Assembly (NCBI GenBank): GCA_030847615.1
Contig: JAUMIR010000004.1
Span: 274,435,501-274,499,500, forward strand
Direction of reading: 5' to 3'
Source of the DNA: Gambelia wislizenii
Lineage: Eukaryota; Chordata; Lepidosauria; Squamata; Crotaphytidae
DNA: 64,000 nucleotides
Below, one piece after another: positions 32,901-43,000 of the stretch (its first letter is position 1; each line of letters starts with the position of its first letter). The translations under genes and the position numbers were made by a program. A model generated the notes under the pieces. It worked only from the letters and a program-made list of their open reading frames with translations, searched no databases and was not told where the DNA came from.

Positions 32901-34040
32901 AAGCTGTTGGAACAAGGGAGTTGTGCGTCTTGTAGCTATCCCCAATCTACAGTATAATACATGCCTTTTAATACACCATTTGCCACAATATGTTTATTTT
33001 TCTATGCATTTTTTTCCATTGGAGAGGTGAACTGCAAAATATGGAGAATAGCAAATACTGGCACTTTCAAATTTCATGTCATTGATCACAAGTGTGGACA
33101 GAGAGAGTGAATCTTGGCATCACCTTCTTCCCTGTCTCCAATAGCAAGATCAGCATCATCAGAGATGTCAGAGCAAATCAGTCGTCAGTAGTGAAGGTCA
33201 TTAGATGCAGCCACCAAAAGTTCTCTAATTTATGGCTAGAATGAGGTTGGGTCCAATGGTGCCATTCTGTTGGTGAAACTGCTTCCATCCAGAGAATTGA
33301 CACCCCCCCCCCGCCCCTGCACAGCTCCCTTCCCTCTATTCCATCTAGAGGCCTGACATCTCCCAGAGAACATGTTTAGATAGCATGGAAGGCTCGGAGA
33401 GTGAGAGATGAAGTTCCTTTTTGCTAGCAGACTTCCACTAGTACAACACTTGGGTTTAACCCAATGTGTTAATATCATTACCTCATATAAATATTACTGG
33501 AAGTTTTATGAGAATGCTTTTGCAGCATATTTGCTATTTGGTACGTTAGACTTGTCTTAGAGACATTAAACTTTTTGAAGCTTTGACGAGAGAGTAAATT
33601 GTAGCACTTCTCTGTTACTAGTTCCTGTCAGCTAATAATAGATTGGATTCTTACTGACTGTAGCATCCATTCATCACTGAACAAAAATGAATTAGCTATT
33701 CTGTTTCTATGGAAAAAAACACATCCAATATGTCCTAAATACTATACTTGCATCCTACATCCCACCTTAAGATGTACAAAACCCCTAAGATTGATGAGAC
33801 AAAATCAATGGGATTATCCACCCTGGAAACTATGGAGGAACCAGCCAGTGGATTTTAAAACACAGGATTGGCTGTCCTGCTCTTCTCTGAGCCTTCAGCT
33901 GAAATAAGTTGAAATGACTCCACTGAAATGGCTGTAATGATCTTTATATCTACCTCAATTGTGAATACACTTTCCGCTTCTCCCATAGAATAGAAGTGGT
34001 ATGTAAACATTCACATAAATGATAAAATGATATTCTAGAG
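32901..34040. other. Unassigned DNA
   Basis: No gene or named repeat recognised; frames are at most 80 codons. Confidence 0.4.
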
Positions 34041-34042
34041 TA

Positions 34043-34562
34043 CAGTAGCACCCCGCCCCCATATCCGTTGATTGGCCATCTGTTGATTCAGTTATCTGCT
34101 GTTGGAGACAGTGGGGGGAGGGAGGGCAGGAGGAGATCTCACCTCCCTTCTCCCTTCCTCCGGGATGGTGGTGTTGGCAGGAGTGGGGGGAAGGGGTCTC
34201 CAGAGGCCTGGGAGGTCATGATGGTGGCACATGGCTCTGTCCCTGGCTATGGTGGAGGAGGTGGAGGTCTGGGAGGCTACAGCAGTGGCACAATGTGGTG
34301 GCAGTAGTGGTGGTGGTGGAGAAGGAGGAGGAGGAGGCCTGGGGGGCCACAATGGTGATGGCACACGTAGTGGCAGTGGCAGTGGCAGAGGAGGAGGCCT
34401 GGGAGGCAGTATCCTAGGTGGGCTTGGTTCCAGAGGCAGCAGCCAGGGCCACGAGCCACCCTCCCTTCCTTCCTCCTCCTCCAGGGCATTCTGTATGATC
34501 TGCAGATTTCATTATGCATGTGGCCCCCAGAACCAATCCCCACAGATACAGGGGTGCTACTG
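34043..34562. mobile_element. Tigger-like non-autonomous element with GGT-rich core
   Basis: The 520-bp element has perfect inverted ends CAGTAGCACCCC and GGGGTGCTACTG, with TA outside each (34041-34042 and 34563-34564). The right inner region (ggcccccagaaccaatcccc) reads in reverse as the GGGGATTGGTTC phrase typical of Tigger ends. The core (34220-34430) is a run of impure GGTGG/GGAGG units that yields glycine-rich and proline/histidine-rich frames on opposite strands, which are not genes. Confidence 0.85.
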
Positions 34563-35608
34563 TACATTTATATTGAAAATGACTGAGAAAGAAAATAGAA
34601 TATAGAAACAGATAGGGAGATTGATAGATGTATAGATAGATTTCTTAACATAAATCAATAAGTTAAAATACTTTAAACATTACATTGCTGTTGTTGTTAA
34701 CTATCACCAAGTCAACTTTGATTTATGCCATCCCTATAATTGAGAACCCTCCATGTCCCCCTATCCTCAACAGCCTTGTACAGATCTTGTAGACTCCCAT
34801 GATTGAGCCTGTCCATCTGGAATGTGGTCTTCTTCTCCTACTGCCTTCTACTTTATCAAGCATTATTGTCTTTTCTAGTTAGTCATGCCTTCTCATGTTA
34901 TGTGCAAAGCAGATGAAGTTCATCTTCATATGGTTCTTCCTTGAATGAATCTGTTATCCTTTCATCTCATTTATATAGTTCTTCAATGTATTGTTTCAGT
35001 CATCTTTTTATTTCTATTTTGTCATGTAACATGTTCCCCTGCTGGTCATAGAGCATCTCCATTCTTGGTTTAAAATTCCCTTTGATTTCTCAGATCTTGC
35101 GGAAGAGGTTTCTTTTTTGTTACCATCTTCTAATTCTCTGTATTGATTATTATTATTATTATAGTAGTTGCCTGTGTCCCTACATACAAGTCACTGAACA
35201 GTTGCATTCAGGGTTCTAACTCTATTTCTGTCACCTGTTACTTTTATTTCTCATCTGTCCTTAACTGCTTGAGGAATTTCATCTGTCCTCCATTGAGGCT
35301 TCTCTTTCATTTTGGCTTCAGATAGTGTCTTTTTGCATTCCTCCCCCACAGTTTCCGTGGTTTCAGTCCAGAGTTCTTCTGTTTTCCAGTCAATTAGACT
35401 TAATAGTGCAAAACTTTACATTATCTTTAAATTCTCATACTGGGATGTTTTTCAGGTTGTATTTTGGCAAGATGGTTGGTTTAGTGTTCTTGATTAGTTT
35501 AACTCTCATTTTTAATATTAGTAGTTCATGGTGTGTGCAACAATCTGCTCCTGGTCTTGTTTTTGCAGAGAGAATGGAAGTTCTCCATTTTCTGCTTCCA
35601 ATGATTAA

Positions 35609-35940
35609 GGAGATTATCAGACGCTTTAGAAAAAAAACACCAAGGAGCTTGTGAGAATAATGTCACTGTACCGCCCAAGGGTCCCAATATCGCACCACGT
35701 CATTCTCCAGGCATCCTTCCTCTGTTCTCCCTCCATTCTGAGACAACGAAAAAGGTGCCACTTTTCATTAGCAGAAATATTCACTAATGAAATGTGGCAC
35801 CTTTTTTGCCGCTCCAGCATGGAGGGAAGAATGGAGGAAGGATGCCTGGAGGACAGTGTGTGTGATATTGGGACCCTTTCACAGTATAGTGACGTTCTTG
35901 TGAGCTCTGTGGATTTTTTTTTAAGAGTCTGATAATCTCC
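35609..35940. mobile_element. F1 family foldback element, copy D, inserted in BovB
   Basis: The 332-bp insert starts GGAGATTATCAGACGC and ends AGAGTCTGATAATCTCC. Its interior is a long imperfect palindrome centred near 35777 (ggtgccacttttcattag / ctaatgaaatgtggcacc; aggcatccttcctc / gaggaaggatgcct). Flanks TAA and ATA do not match exactly. No coding capacity. Confidence 0.8.
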
Positions 35941-35999
35941 ATAGTCTATTTGATTTCTATATTGTCATCAGGTGATGCCATGTCTACAGTCATTTCTTT

Positions 36000-36560
36000 A
36001 GTTGCTTGAAGAATGTGTTTGCAATGAAAAAACTGTTGGCCTCACAAAATTCGGTCAGTCACTCTCCTACTTCATTTCTCAATCCTAGACCAAATTTTCC
36101 TACAATCTTTTATTCTGCTCTGTTTCCTACTTTTGCATTCCAATTGCCCATAATTAAAAAGAAGTCCTGCTTTGGTGTGTGGTCAATTTCCTCCAGGACT
36201 CCAACATATAATCTTTTAATTTTTTCTTCTTTTGCCTCTGTAGTAGGAGCATAAACTTGGATTATGGTTATATTGATGGGTTTTCCCTGAAGTCTTACTG
36301 ATATTAGTCAGACTTTGGATTATATCTGCTTTTGCTACATCTCTCCTCGCTATTAATGCCATCCCATTTCTTCTTATCTTTTCATTTCCTGAGTAAAACA
36401 ATGTGTAATTGTCTGACTAAAAATGTCCCATTCCTTTCCACTTTAGCTCGCTCACCACAAGTATTGCAATGTTTGCGTATTCCATTTCTTGTTTTCCTAT
36501 GTCTAGCTTCTACTGATTCATGCTTCTTGCATTCCATGTCCCTATAATATGTGTTGTGCA
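36000..36560 (-). pseudogene. BovB apurinic-type endonuclease domain
   Basis: On the minus strand, frames around 36216-36401 and 36060-36280 give RRNGMALIARRDVAKADIIQ, then ITIIQVYAPTTEAKEE and QDFFLIMGNWNAKVGN. These are consecutive motifs of the AP-endonuclease-like domain that nicks target DNA in RTE LINEs. The GDWN/GDFN catalytic aspartate reads asparagine (GNWNAK), and a frameshift separates the first two segments. The domain is therefore decayed. Confidence 0.8.
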
Positions 36561-37199
36561 GCTTCAGATGTTCCTTTTGCCTCTGAGCATGTCAACAGCT
36601 AAATGTTCTTTCAGCTTGAGTCCAGTTGCGTCATTAGCCACAGCCCTACTCATACTTGTCCTCTGCTGTATCCCAGTAGCTCATTGAGTGACCTTGGACC
36701 TGGCAGTTTCATCTTCTGGTACTATCTCTTGTTTCATTTTGGATTGTCTTATCATAGGGTTTTTGTGATATAAGATATTCAAAAGGAGGTTTACCGTGCC
36801 TCCTTCCGTGCAGTACTAACAAGGATTATCTAAGGTGCCACTGTTGTTTTCTCTGAGAAATCCTCTGCCAGTGTTGCCCCCTCACTACTGCTGCCGCCCA
36901 GTCATTGTTTGGCACATTTAGTCTGGCTCCTTAGCAAAAGCCTGTCTGACATGGGAGACCCTACCAGCAGCACTGCTGCCATCAGTATGGCCTCTTGCCT
37001 AAAGGAGATATACAATCCCACCACCATGGAAAGGTTTTGCCATTGATGGACCTTGATGTTAGATGCATCAGCCATTTCCCAGCCCCATACATGAGATTAT
37101 TCTCCCAATGCCCCTACTCCTCTGATTATGTGGTGTAAAAAGCCCTTTAATTCAGGCCTATGAGACCTATGAGTTTTTCTTTCTCTACAGAAATCTGAA

Positions 37200-37325
37200 A
37201 TGGCTGACCCAACCACTGCAGTAGTGGTGTCTGAATTCCAGGATGATATGGATGTGACCTTGATGTTAAAGACGTTGCTTTTAATTGACGGGACAAGCCA
37301 TCAATAGCTCTCAATATTGCTTTAT
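37200..37325 (-). mobile_element. F1 family fragment, copy E
   Basis: gacgggacaagccatcaatagctctcaatattgc at 37286-37319 is nearly identical, in reverse, to 20220-20265 in copy B. The preceding sequence (caccactgcagtagtggtgtc, itself a short palindrome) may be part of it. The termini are not found. Confidence 0.6.
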
Positions 37326-37416
37326 CCATAACTATTTTTATTAGTTTCAAACACAAAAACATATAAACAAACAAAAATAAAGCATCTATCATTGATCATT
37401 ATCAATCCCATACATA

Positions 37417-38416
37417 CAATGTCTGTCTATTAAATAACGAGACTGATAGAATAACCCATCTTTATTTATATGTATTACAATTCTAATGCTTGTCCCCTTC
37501 AATATACTCCACATTCACACTCACACACGGATTCAGTCTTGTTTTCCATTGATGGTAAATGCTTGTGAGTGGTGACCTTGAATATGTCTGAACCTGCATG
37601 ACAAACATCAACACTCTCAACCATTCGATTAATTGTCTGTTGTCATTTAAACTGGCTGTGTTGTCTGTTGTGTATCAGAAAAATGCTAAGTTTAAAAGTC
37701 AAGCAATGTGACAGATGTTCTGCATCAACATGAGGCAAACCCAAACCTTTTCCAAAAAATCATCACTTGTGATGAAACCTAGATCTTCCAGTATGATTCT
37801 GAGACAAAACAACAGTGCACTGGAAAACACCATCATCACCAAGAATGAAAAAGGCATATCAAAGCAAGTCCACATTCAAATCCATGCTCAGGGAGGGGGA
37901 TTGACATCAAGAGCATAATTTTGGCAGAATGTGTTCCAGAAGGCAAAACAGTGAACCAGCATTATAAAGAAGTTTTGACAAAGCTGAGAGAAAGAGTCAA
38001 GGGGGAAAGGCTGGAACTGTGGGGAAATGGTTTCATTCTTCATCAAGACAATGCACCTGCTCACACAGCACTGCCTGTGAAGCAGTTTTTGGCCGATATA
38101 CGCATTACTACACTTGAATATACTCCACGTTCACCAGATTTGGCACCATGCGACTTTTTTCTTTTCCCTAAAGTGAAATCAGTGCTTAAAGGAACACATT
38201 TTGAGTCAATCGATGAGGTAAGGAAGAAAACGGCAGATTTGTTGAAACAGCTGACAGAAGCTGATCTGCTCCATGCCTTCAACCAGTGGGAAACAACTGC
38301 GCTGGTGTGTGAGTGTGAATGGAGAGTATATTGAAAGGGACAAGCATTCAAACTGTAATACATATAAATAAAGATGTGTTATTGCATCAGTCTCATTATT
38401 TAATAGACAGACCTCA
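37417..38416 (+). mobile_element. mariner DNA transposon, 1000 bp, internally deleted
   Basis: TA dinucleotides flank the element (37415-37416 and 38417-38418). The inverted ends begin CAATGTCTGTCTATTAAATA (left) and, in reverse, TGAGGTCTGTCTATTAAATA. They stay alignable for roughly 110 bp, longer than in most mariners, because the left arm extends into the complement of the 3' end of the transposase gene. The 1000-bp length is short for a mariner of about 1.3 kb. The N-terminal DNA-binding part of the transposase is missing. Confidence 0.9.
37757..38334 (+). pseudogene. mariner transposase, catalytic half
   Basis: The frame 37921-38334 (137 codons) holds the end of a mariner DD34D transposase. 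HQDNAPAHTA contains the second catalytic Asp, and SPDLAPCDFFLFP contains the third, with exactly 34 residues between them. FESIDEVRK and the C-terminal WETTALVCECEW complete it. The first catalytic Asp lies upstream at about 37768 (ITCDET), where the next codon is a stop (TAG) in place of the expected Trp. Small shifts separate it from the main frame. The enzyme catalyses cut-and-paste at TA, but this copy cannot. Confidence 0.9.
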
Positions 38417-38418
38417 TA

Positions 38419-40945
38419 AACCCTATAAGCCAAATGAAATATATTGTCAACAAAATTCTTGGGGGATATTTTGTTGTTGTTAAAGTAGATTAAAGAGCTG
38501 ACTGGGGTTTCTTTGTGCTGACTGTCTTAATGGAAAGCAGGTTCTGTATTAAAAAGCAATTACCAATAACATTATTCAAAAGCTACCTGTTGAAAAAAGA
38601 GTTCAACGTATCATTGCCCCAGGGACTGTAAATAAAGCTTCATTGCCTACAGACATCAACCATCATAAACCAGCACTTTTACCCTCACGAATAACATTGA
38701 AATTGAGTTTTTTCACTAATAACATTTACATTTTATTAGTAGTAAGGTCACCTGAATATACAGCTTTGTATTTTGAAATTTGTATTTAGGCTTCTATTTT
38801 TCTCTCATACTACCCTACTTTCTCCCAAGTATGTCTGTAACATACTGAGAAAATCCAGGCTATTTTTCCCCTGAGTGACAAAAGTCTATCCAAGTCACAC
38901 TTTCTTCACAATGTGATAATATTATTATGCAAAACTACAGACGTTCTGGGACTGGACTTTCCACCAAATAAGAATGTTTTCAGAAATGGTTTAGAATAGG
39001 TTTATTTTCAATTTATATGAAAATTTTGCAGAAGCCTAATGGTACAGAATGGTTGTCTAGTATTATTCCTGATAACCAATGCTGATGACATGGTTTATAT
39101 TTTACACCTTCTGCAAAATAATATGAAAAGGGAGTTTTCTAAATTTGTTTCTGCAAGCTGCTGTTACATAAAGAAGAGCTATTAAGAAGAACCACAGGGT
39201 GTCAGCAGTGTTAAGGGGGGTGATTATCTCCTTCAGCTTCCAACTTTTAAATTCATGTAAATATAGTTTTAGCAAGCAACCATGCATAAATATTATTGTG
39301 TCTCTTTCTATCACCAGTTTCCAAAATATCTCCTAAAATAGTGGGTTTGTGTGTGTGTGTGTGTGTGTGTGTTTAAAGACTTATGGAGCTTCTATTGTGT
39401 TTTCAGAAACAGGAAATTGAACTACATCAACATTTTTAAGAATGTCTTCTTGGCTTTTCATAAGCCTTACCCTTGAGTCCCCAAATATATTGTCTGAAAT
39501 AATCCCATTACATGTATTCAAGACAGTTGGGCACATCTTTGGCAGGGAATTCTGGGAAAGGTCCCCCCCCCCACAAAAAAAACCTCTTCAGTGCAGGGAG
39601 GTCCTCATCAAAACTAATTTGAACTTTACACTTAGTTCAGGTTTCATTCTCTGACCTTGTGCTGCAGAGCTCATGAATAGAACATTGTCCTCCTGCTGCA
39701 GAGTCTCAATAACTGGACATTTTCTGGGTCCCTGCATTCGTACAATGAGGTATCAGCTCCAATCTCTGTGCATAATACTTCAGTGCCTGCCAGGAATGGC
39801 AGCAATATTGATGCTTTTCAGTGTCAATCCCGTTATTCACAGGCTAGAGCTCAATCAAACAATACTGTTGTTAATAAGTCCAATAACACCAATGTTCCTT
39901 CCAAAGCAAAGTTGCTTCCTTCACAACCAAAGACTGTTTATTCATATTCCAGCAATGTTGCACTGTCAATAAATAAACAAAAATGTGGTTCATCCATTAG
40001 CATGTCTATGAAGGAAGTCATTAGTTCACACTAATGAAGCTTATAATGGGCAGAACATATAGAGCTTTTTTAATGATATGTTTACTTTCCATCACAATGT
40101 CAAATGAGACCCCTTATCAAGAGAGCAACACATTTTGACCAGCAAAACCTGAAGAGATACTTCTTCCTTTCTGTCTTGTTTTTGTTCAAAATAAGGAGCC
40201 CTTACATACTCATAGACTTCTTTTCTAGGAAGAACAACATTAGTAATAAACCAGGATTTAGATAAGAACTATGGACTAAAAATGTATTGGATCTCTAGCT
40301 ATTGGGGGATGTTTTTCATGTTTTTATTTTGGCTGTAGAAGGTAAGTAAGGGAGATCTTTGTGGGCTGTGGTGAAAATATATTGTTACGGAGGAGAGTCT
40401 AACTGATTGCACACAGAGGAAGTCCAAAAAAATCTACATTACAAATGTTATATAGTAGCAATGTGTCACTAATAGCAAATGAAATTCATTTCTGGGGTTA
40501 TAGTAGATGGAAAGGCATGCTATTTGGTAGTTTAAAGACAGAAAGAAAAAACCACACATTCTTCTATGGAATAATATGGTCAACTGATGTTGTAGAGTCA
40601 ATTTCCCTCACCATCAGTATCATCAAGTCCACATATCCTCTTGGTTATGATACTGTCCACCTGAATGAACAGTAGCAGTTATCTGACAGGGTTCTCTGCC
40701 TGCCTGAAAGGTAAAACTCCATTATAACCTCAGAAAAGTAGTTGAGGAAACAGGTCAACAGCAGATCTATTTCTTGTAGCTCCTTTATTACAGACAAAGC
40801 TGGGTAAGCCCAACTTTAGCAGATACTCTTTATATAACTGGGGCAGTTTTCCTGTGATCCAGAGATAGACTGCATCATTCCCTCCAAAAAGTAGAGTGAG
40901 CCCTTAAACCAGGGCTGTGAACTTTCAGCATACCAGATGCTGGCA
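38419..40945. other. Unassigned AT-rich DNA
   Basis: No gene is supported. (GT)n lies at 39348-39372. A 99-codon frame at 39673-39972 overlaps an 88-codon frame in another phase and has no domain. Confidence 0.4.
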
Positions 40946-40971
40946 GACTCTCTCTCTCTCTCTCTCTCTCT

Positions 40972-41245
40972 GGCTTTACTTCGCAAACGAAGATTCAGGA
41001 AGGACACATCCCGTGCTTTCTGCAAGCGCGCTGATGACTAAAAAGGCCAATCCAAGATAAACAAGTCCGGTTGCAAAAAGCACAGCAGAAGGTCTCCTTG
41101 GGTGATGTTTTTGGATTGTGATTCTTTCTGCGTTGTCGTTTCTCTTCAAGACTTGTTCGGCGTGAGTTCTCAAATAAGGCTGCAGCATTGTGGATAGTGC
41201 GTCTCCATGCCTCCCGATGTGAGGCCAGGGCAGACCACTGTTGGT
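40972..41245 (-). pseudogene. LINE ORF2 C-terminus with zinc-finger-like motif
   Basis: Read on the minus strand: WSALASHREAWRRTIHNAAA, a charged stretch (SLEEKRQRRK), then CAFCNRTCLSWIGLFSHQRAC, a CxxC..H..C motif typical of the C-terminus of some LINE ORF2 proteins, and a stop soon after at about 40998. The frame listed at 40976-41251 is a different phase and not the real one. No stop interrupts the real phase between 41235 and its end. Confidence 0.8.
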
Positions 41246-41996
41246 GATCAATTTGGCCGAGCCTCTAAACTATCTAGTCCGTGAGCTGCTCTTCGCCGAT
41301 GATGCTGCCCTTGTTGCCCACACAGAAGCAGCTCTGCAGCGCCTAACATCCTGCTTTGCAACAGCTGCAGAGCTGTTTGGGCTGGAAGTCAACCTGAAGA
41401 AAACAGAAGTTCTCTACCAGCCTGCACCACAGGACGAACACCACCATCCCGACATTGCCGTCGGCAAATCTGTGCTCAAGTCTGTTCAGCAGTTCACCTA
41501 CCTGGGAAGCATCATCTCCTCAGATGCCAAGATTGACAAAGAGATCGATCACAGATTAGCAAACGCATATAGTGCATTTAGAAGACTTCACAAAAGAGTC
41601 TGGAGCAATAAACACCTGAGGCAAAGCACAAAAATCAGTGTGCATAGAGCCATTGTACTGTCTATCCTCCTTTATGGATCTGAAACATGGGTCACCTATC
41701 GCCACCACCTATGATTCCTCGAGCGCTTTCATCAGCGCTGTCTACTCACAATCCTAAATATACACTGGACTGACTATGTGACGAATGTTGCTGTCCTTGA
41801 GCAAGCAGGGATCACCAGTATTGAGGCCATGATATTGAGAACGCAGCTGCGCTGGGCAGGGCACGTTTCTAGGATGGAGGACCATCGCCTCCCAAAAATA
41901 CTACTCTACGGTGAACTCGCCACGGGTCAGCGTAAGAGGGGCGCTCCAAAAAAGCGATACAAAGATTCCCTGAAACAACACATTTGCCCTGGCTAG
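41241..41996 (+). pseudogene. LINE reverse transcriptase, palm end to post-RT region
   Basis: The frame starts within the RT: LLFADDAALVAHTEAALQRL has the FADD catalytic box, then NLKKTEVLYQPAP, QFTYLGSIISSDAKIDKEID and RAIVLSILLYGSETW. A single TGA at 41712-41714 interrupts it, most simply a CGA to TGA change at a CpG. The same frame then continues to RFHQRCLLTILN, LRWAGHVSRMEDHRLPK and KKRYKDSLKQ, ending at 41996. Apart from that stop it is intact for 250 codons, so this is one of the younger elements here. Confidence 0.9.
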
Positions 41997-42680
41997 CATA
42001 ACTGTTGTTGAGGATGATGGGACTTCTAATCTAACAACATCTGGAGGGCTGCATATATCCCATTGCTGCCTTGCAAGATATACTGGGAGTCACTTACTGC
42101 TTTTTCCAAGGTAGGAGAAGAAACTGCAGGGATATTGATCATGCCAGAGCATAAAAATGATTCATTAAAAATTAGTTCACCACACAATATATTAAAATTT
42201 TCAAGGACATTAATTTAGCACTTCCTGTTACTTTAATTTTTTTACTGGTCATGTGAGTGCATAATAGTCAGATGCTATTTTCATTTCAAACATTAATGAA
42301 TTAAACAACTAATTAATCCATAATAGGTTTTTTTGAAAAATATTTAATATCACCTTCCATTAGCACCTTCCTTCGGTGATTTCATGTTAACATACACTGG
42401 CACTAACAGTAATATTTCTGAGCTCTGATTCATACTAGATAACAAAGTCTTCTCTCAAGAAGGTGAGATGATACTCCTTTTCCCTATAAAAGTTTCACTG
42501 GACTCAGAAACAAGGAGATATGCTCCTACGTGCCAGACACTACCTTCTCCTTCTTTCCTCATGGCTTTGCAACCACTGCGCTAGGGATGGAAAGAATATT
42601 TTGAAAATTTAAAAAAGGTTTTTAAAAATAATTGTTTTTCTGTGTTGAGAAACTTGATGAGTAGAATCATGGATTAATGG
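41997..42680. other. Unassigned DNA
   Basis: A small scrap at 42010-42055 (atgggacttctaatctaacaacatctggaggg) is a common small-repeat end. Nothing else is recognised. Confidence 0.4.
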
Positions 42681-42689
42681 GAATCTTTG

Positions 42690-43000
42690 AGTTCTGGAGT
42701 TTTTCTATGCAAAATTTACTTGTGATATTTTTGCACAGAAAACAGCACTTTGTGCAGGAAATAGGGTTTTCGGTGAAGGAAAAAATAACCAGCATTTTAT
42801 GTTTTCCTGTCTTTCTGTGTTGTTTCCGGGGGGGGGGATCTGTTTTCTCTGTAAAGCACACACACAGATTTTGCACTTAATCAGTCTCAAGTTATACCTT
42901 TTCTCTACAGGAAACAGGATTTTCTGCATAGAAAGTGATACTTGTGCACAGAAAATGCTGTTTTCTGTGCAAAAATACCACATGCAATTTTTGTATAGAA
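42690..43000. repeat. Degenerate internal repeats around TTTTCTGTGCA
   Basis: Variants of a unit like tttttgcacagaaaacagca / tgctgttttctgtgcaaaaa appear in both orientations (about 42727-42746 and 42956-42976), with further diluted copies (gtttttctatgcaaaattt; tttgtgcaggaaa; ttctgcatagaaag). Both strands are open over 67-159 codons as a result. The class is unknown. Confidence 0.55.

Larger units (their letters stand above)
34686..37045 (-). mobile_element. RTE-BovB LINE with RT region deleted and an F1 insertion
   Basis: In minus orientation, the 3' tail is at 34686-34720 (gctgttgttgttaactatc) and the ORF2 C-terminus runs to about 34915. The sequence then jumps to the endonuclease-RT linker (aacatgttacatgacaaaatag in reverse at about 35010-35035). 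The endonuclease region lies at about 36000-36560 and the 5' part runs to about 37045 (tccatggtggtgggattgta in reverse). The RT catalytic region is absent at about 34915. The F1 foldback at 35609-35940 interrupts it. Confidence 0.8.
40948..41996. mobile_element. Non-LTR retrotransposon with 5' inversion
   Basis: The element consists of two oppositely oriented parts of the same LINE ORF2. The minus part (about 40972-41245) codes the C-terminus and runs into a (GA)n-type 3' end at 40948-40971. The plus part (about 41246-41996) codes the RT thumb and post-RT region that should precede it. The plus part ends at SLKQH and the minus part begins about QWSALASHREAWRR, so little sequence is lost at the joint. 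This is the arrangement produced by twin priming. The LINE clade is not assigned; the motifs (FADDAALVAH, RWAGHVSRM) resemble a family common in fish. Confidence 0.8.

Noticed and set aside
34068..34605. Glycine-rich and histidine/proline-rich proteins
   Set aside because: They come from an impure GGT/GGA repeat inside a Tigger-like element with perfect inverted ends; both strands are open.
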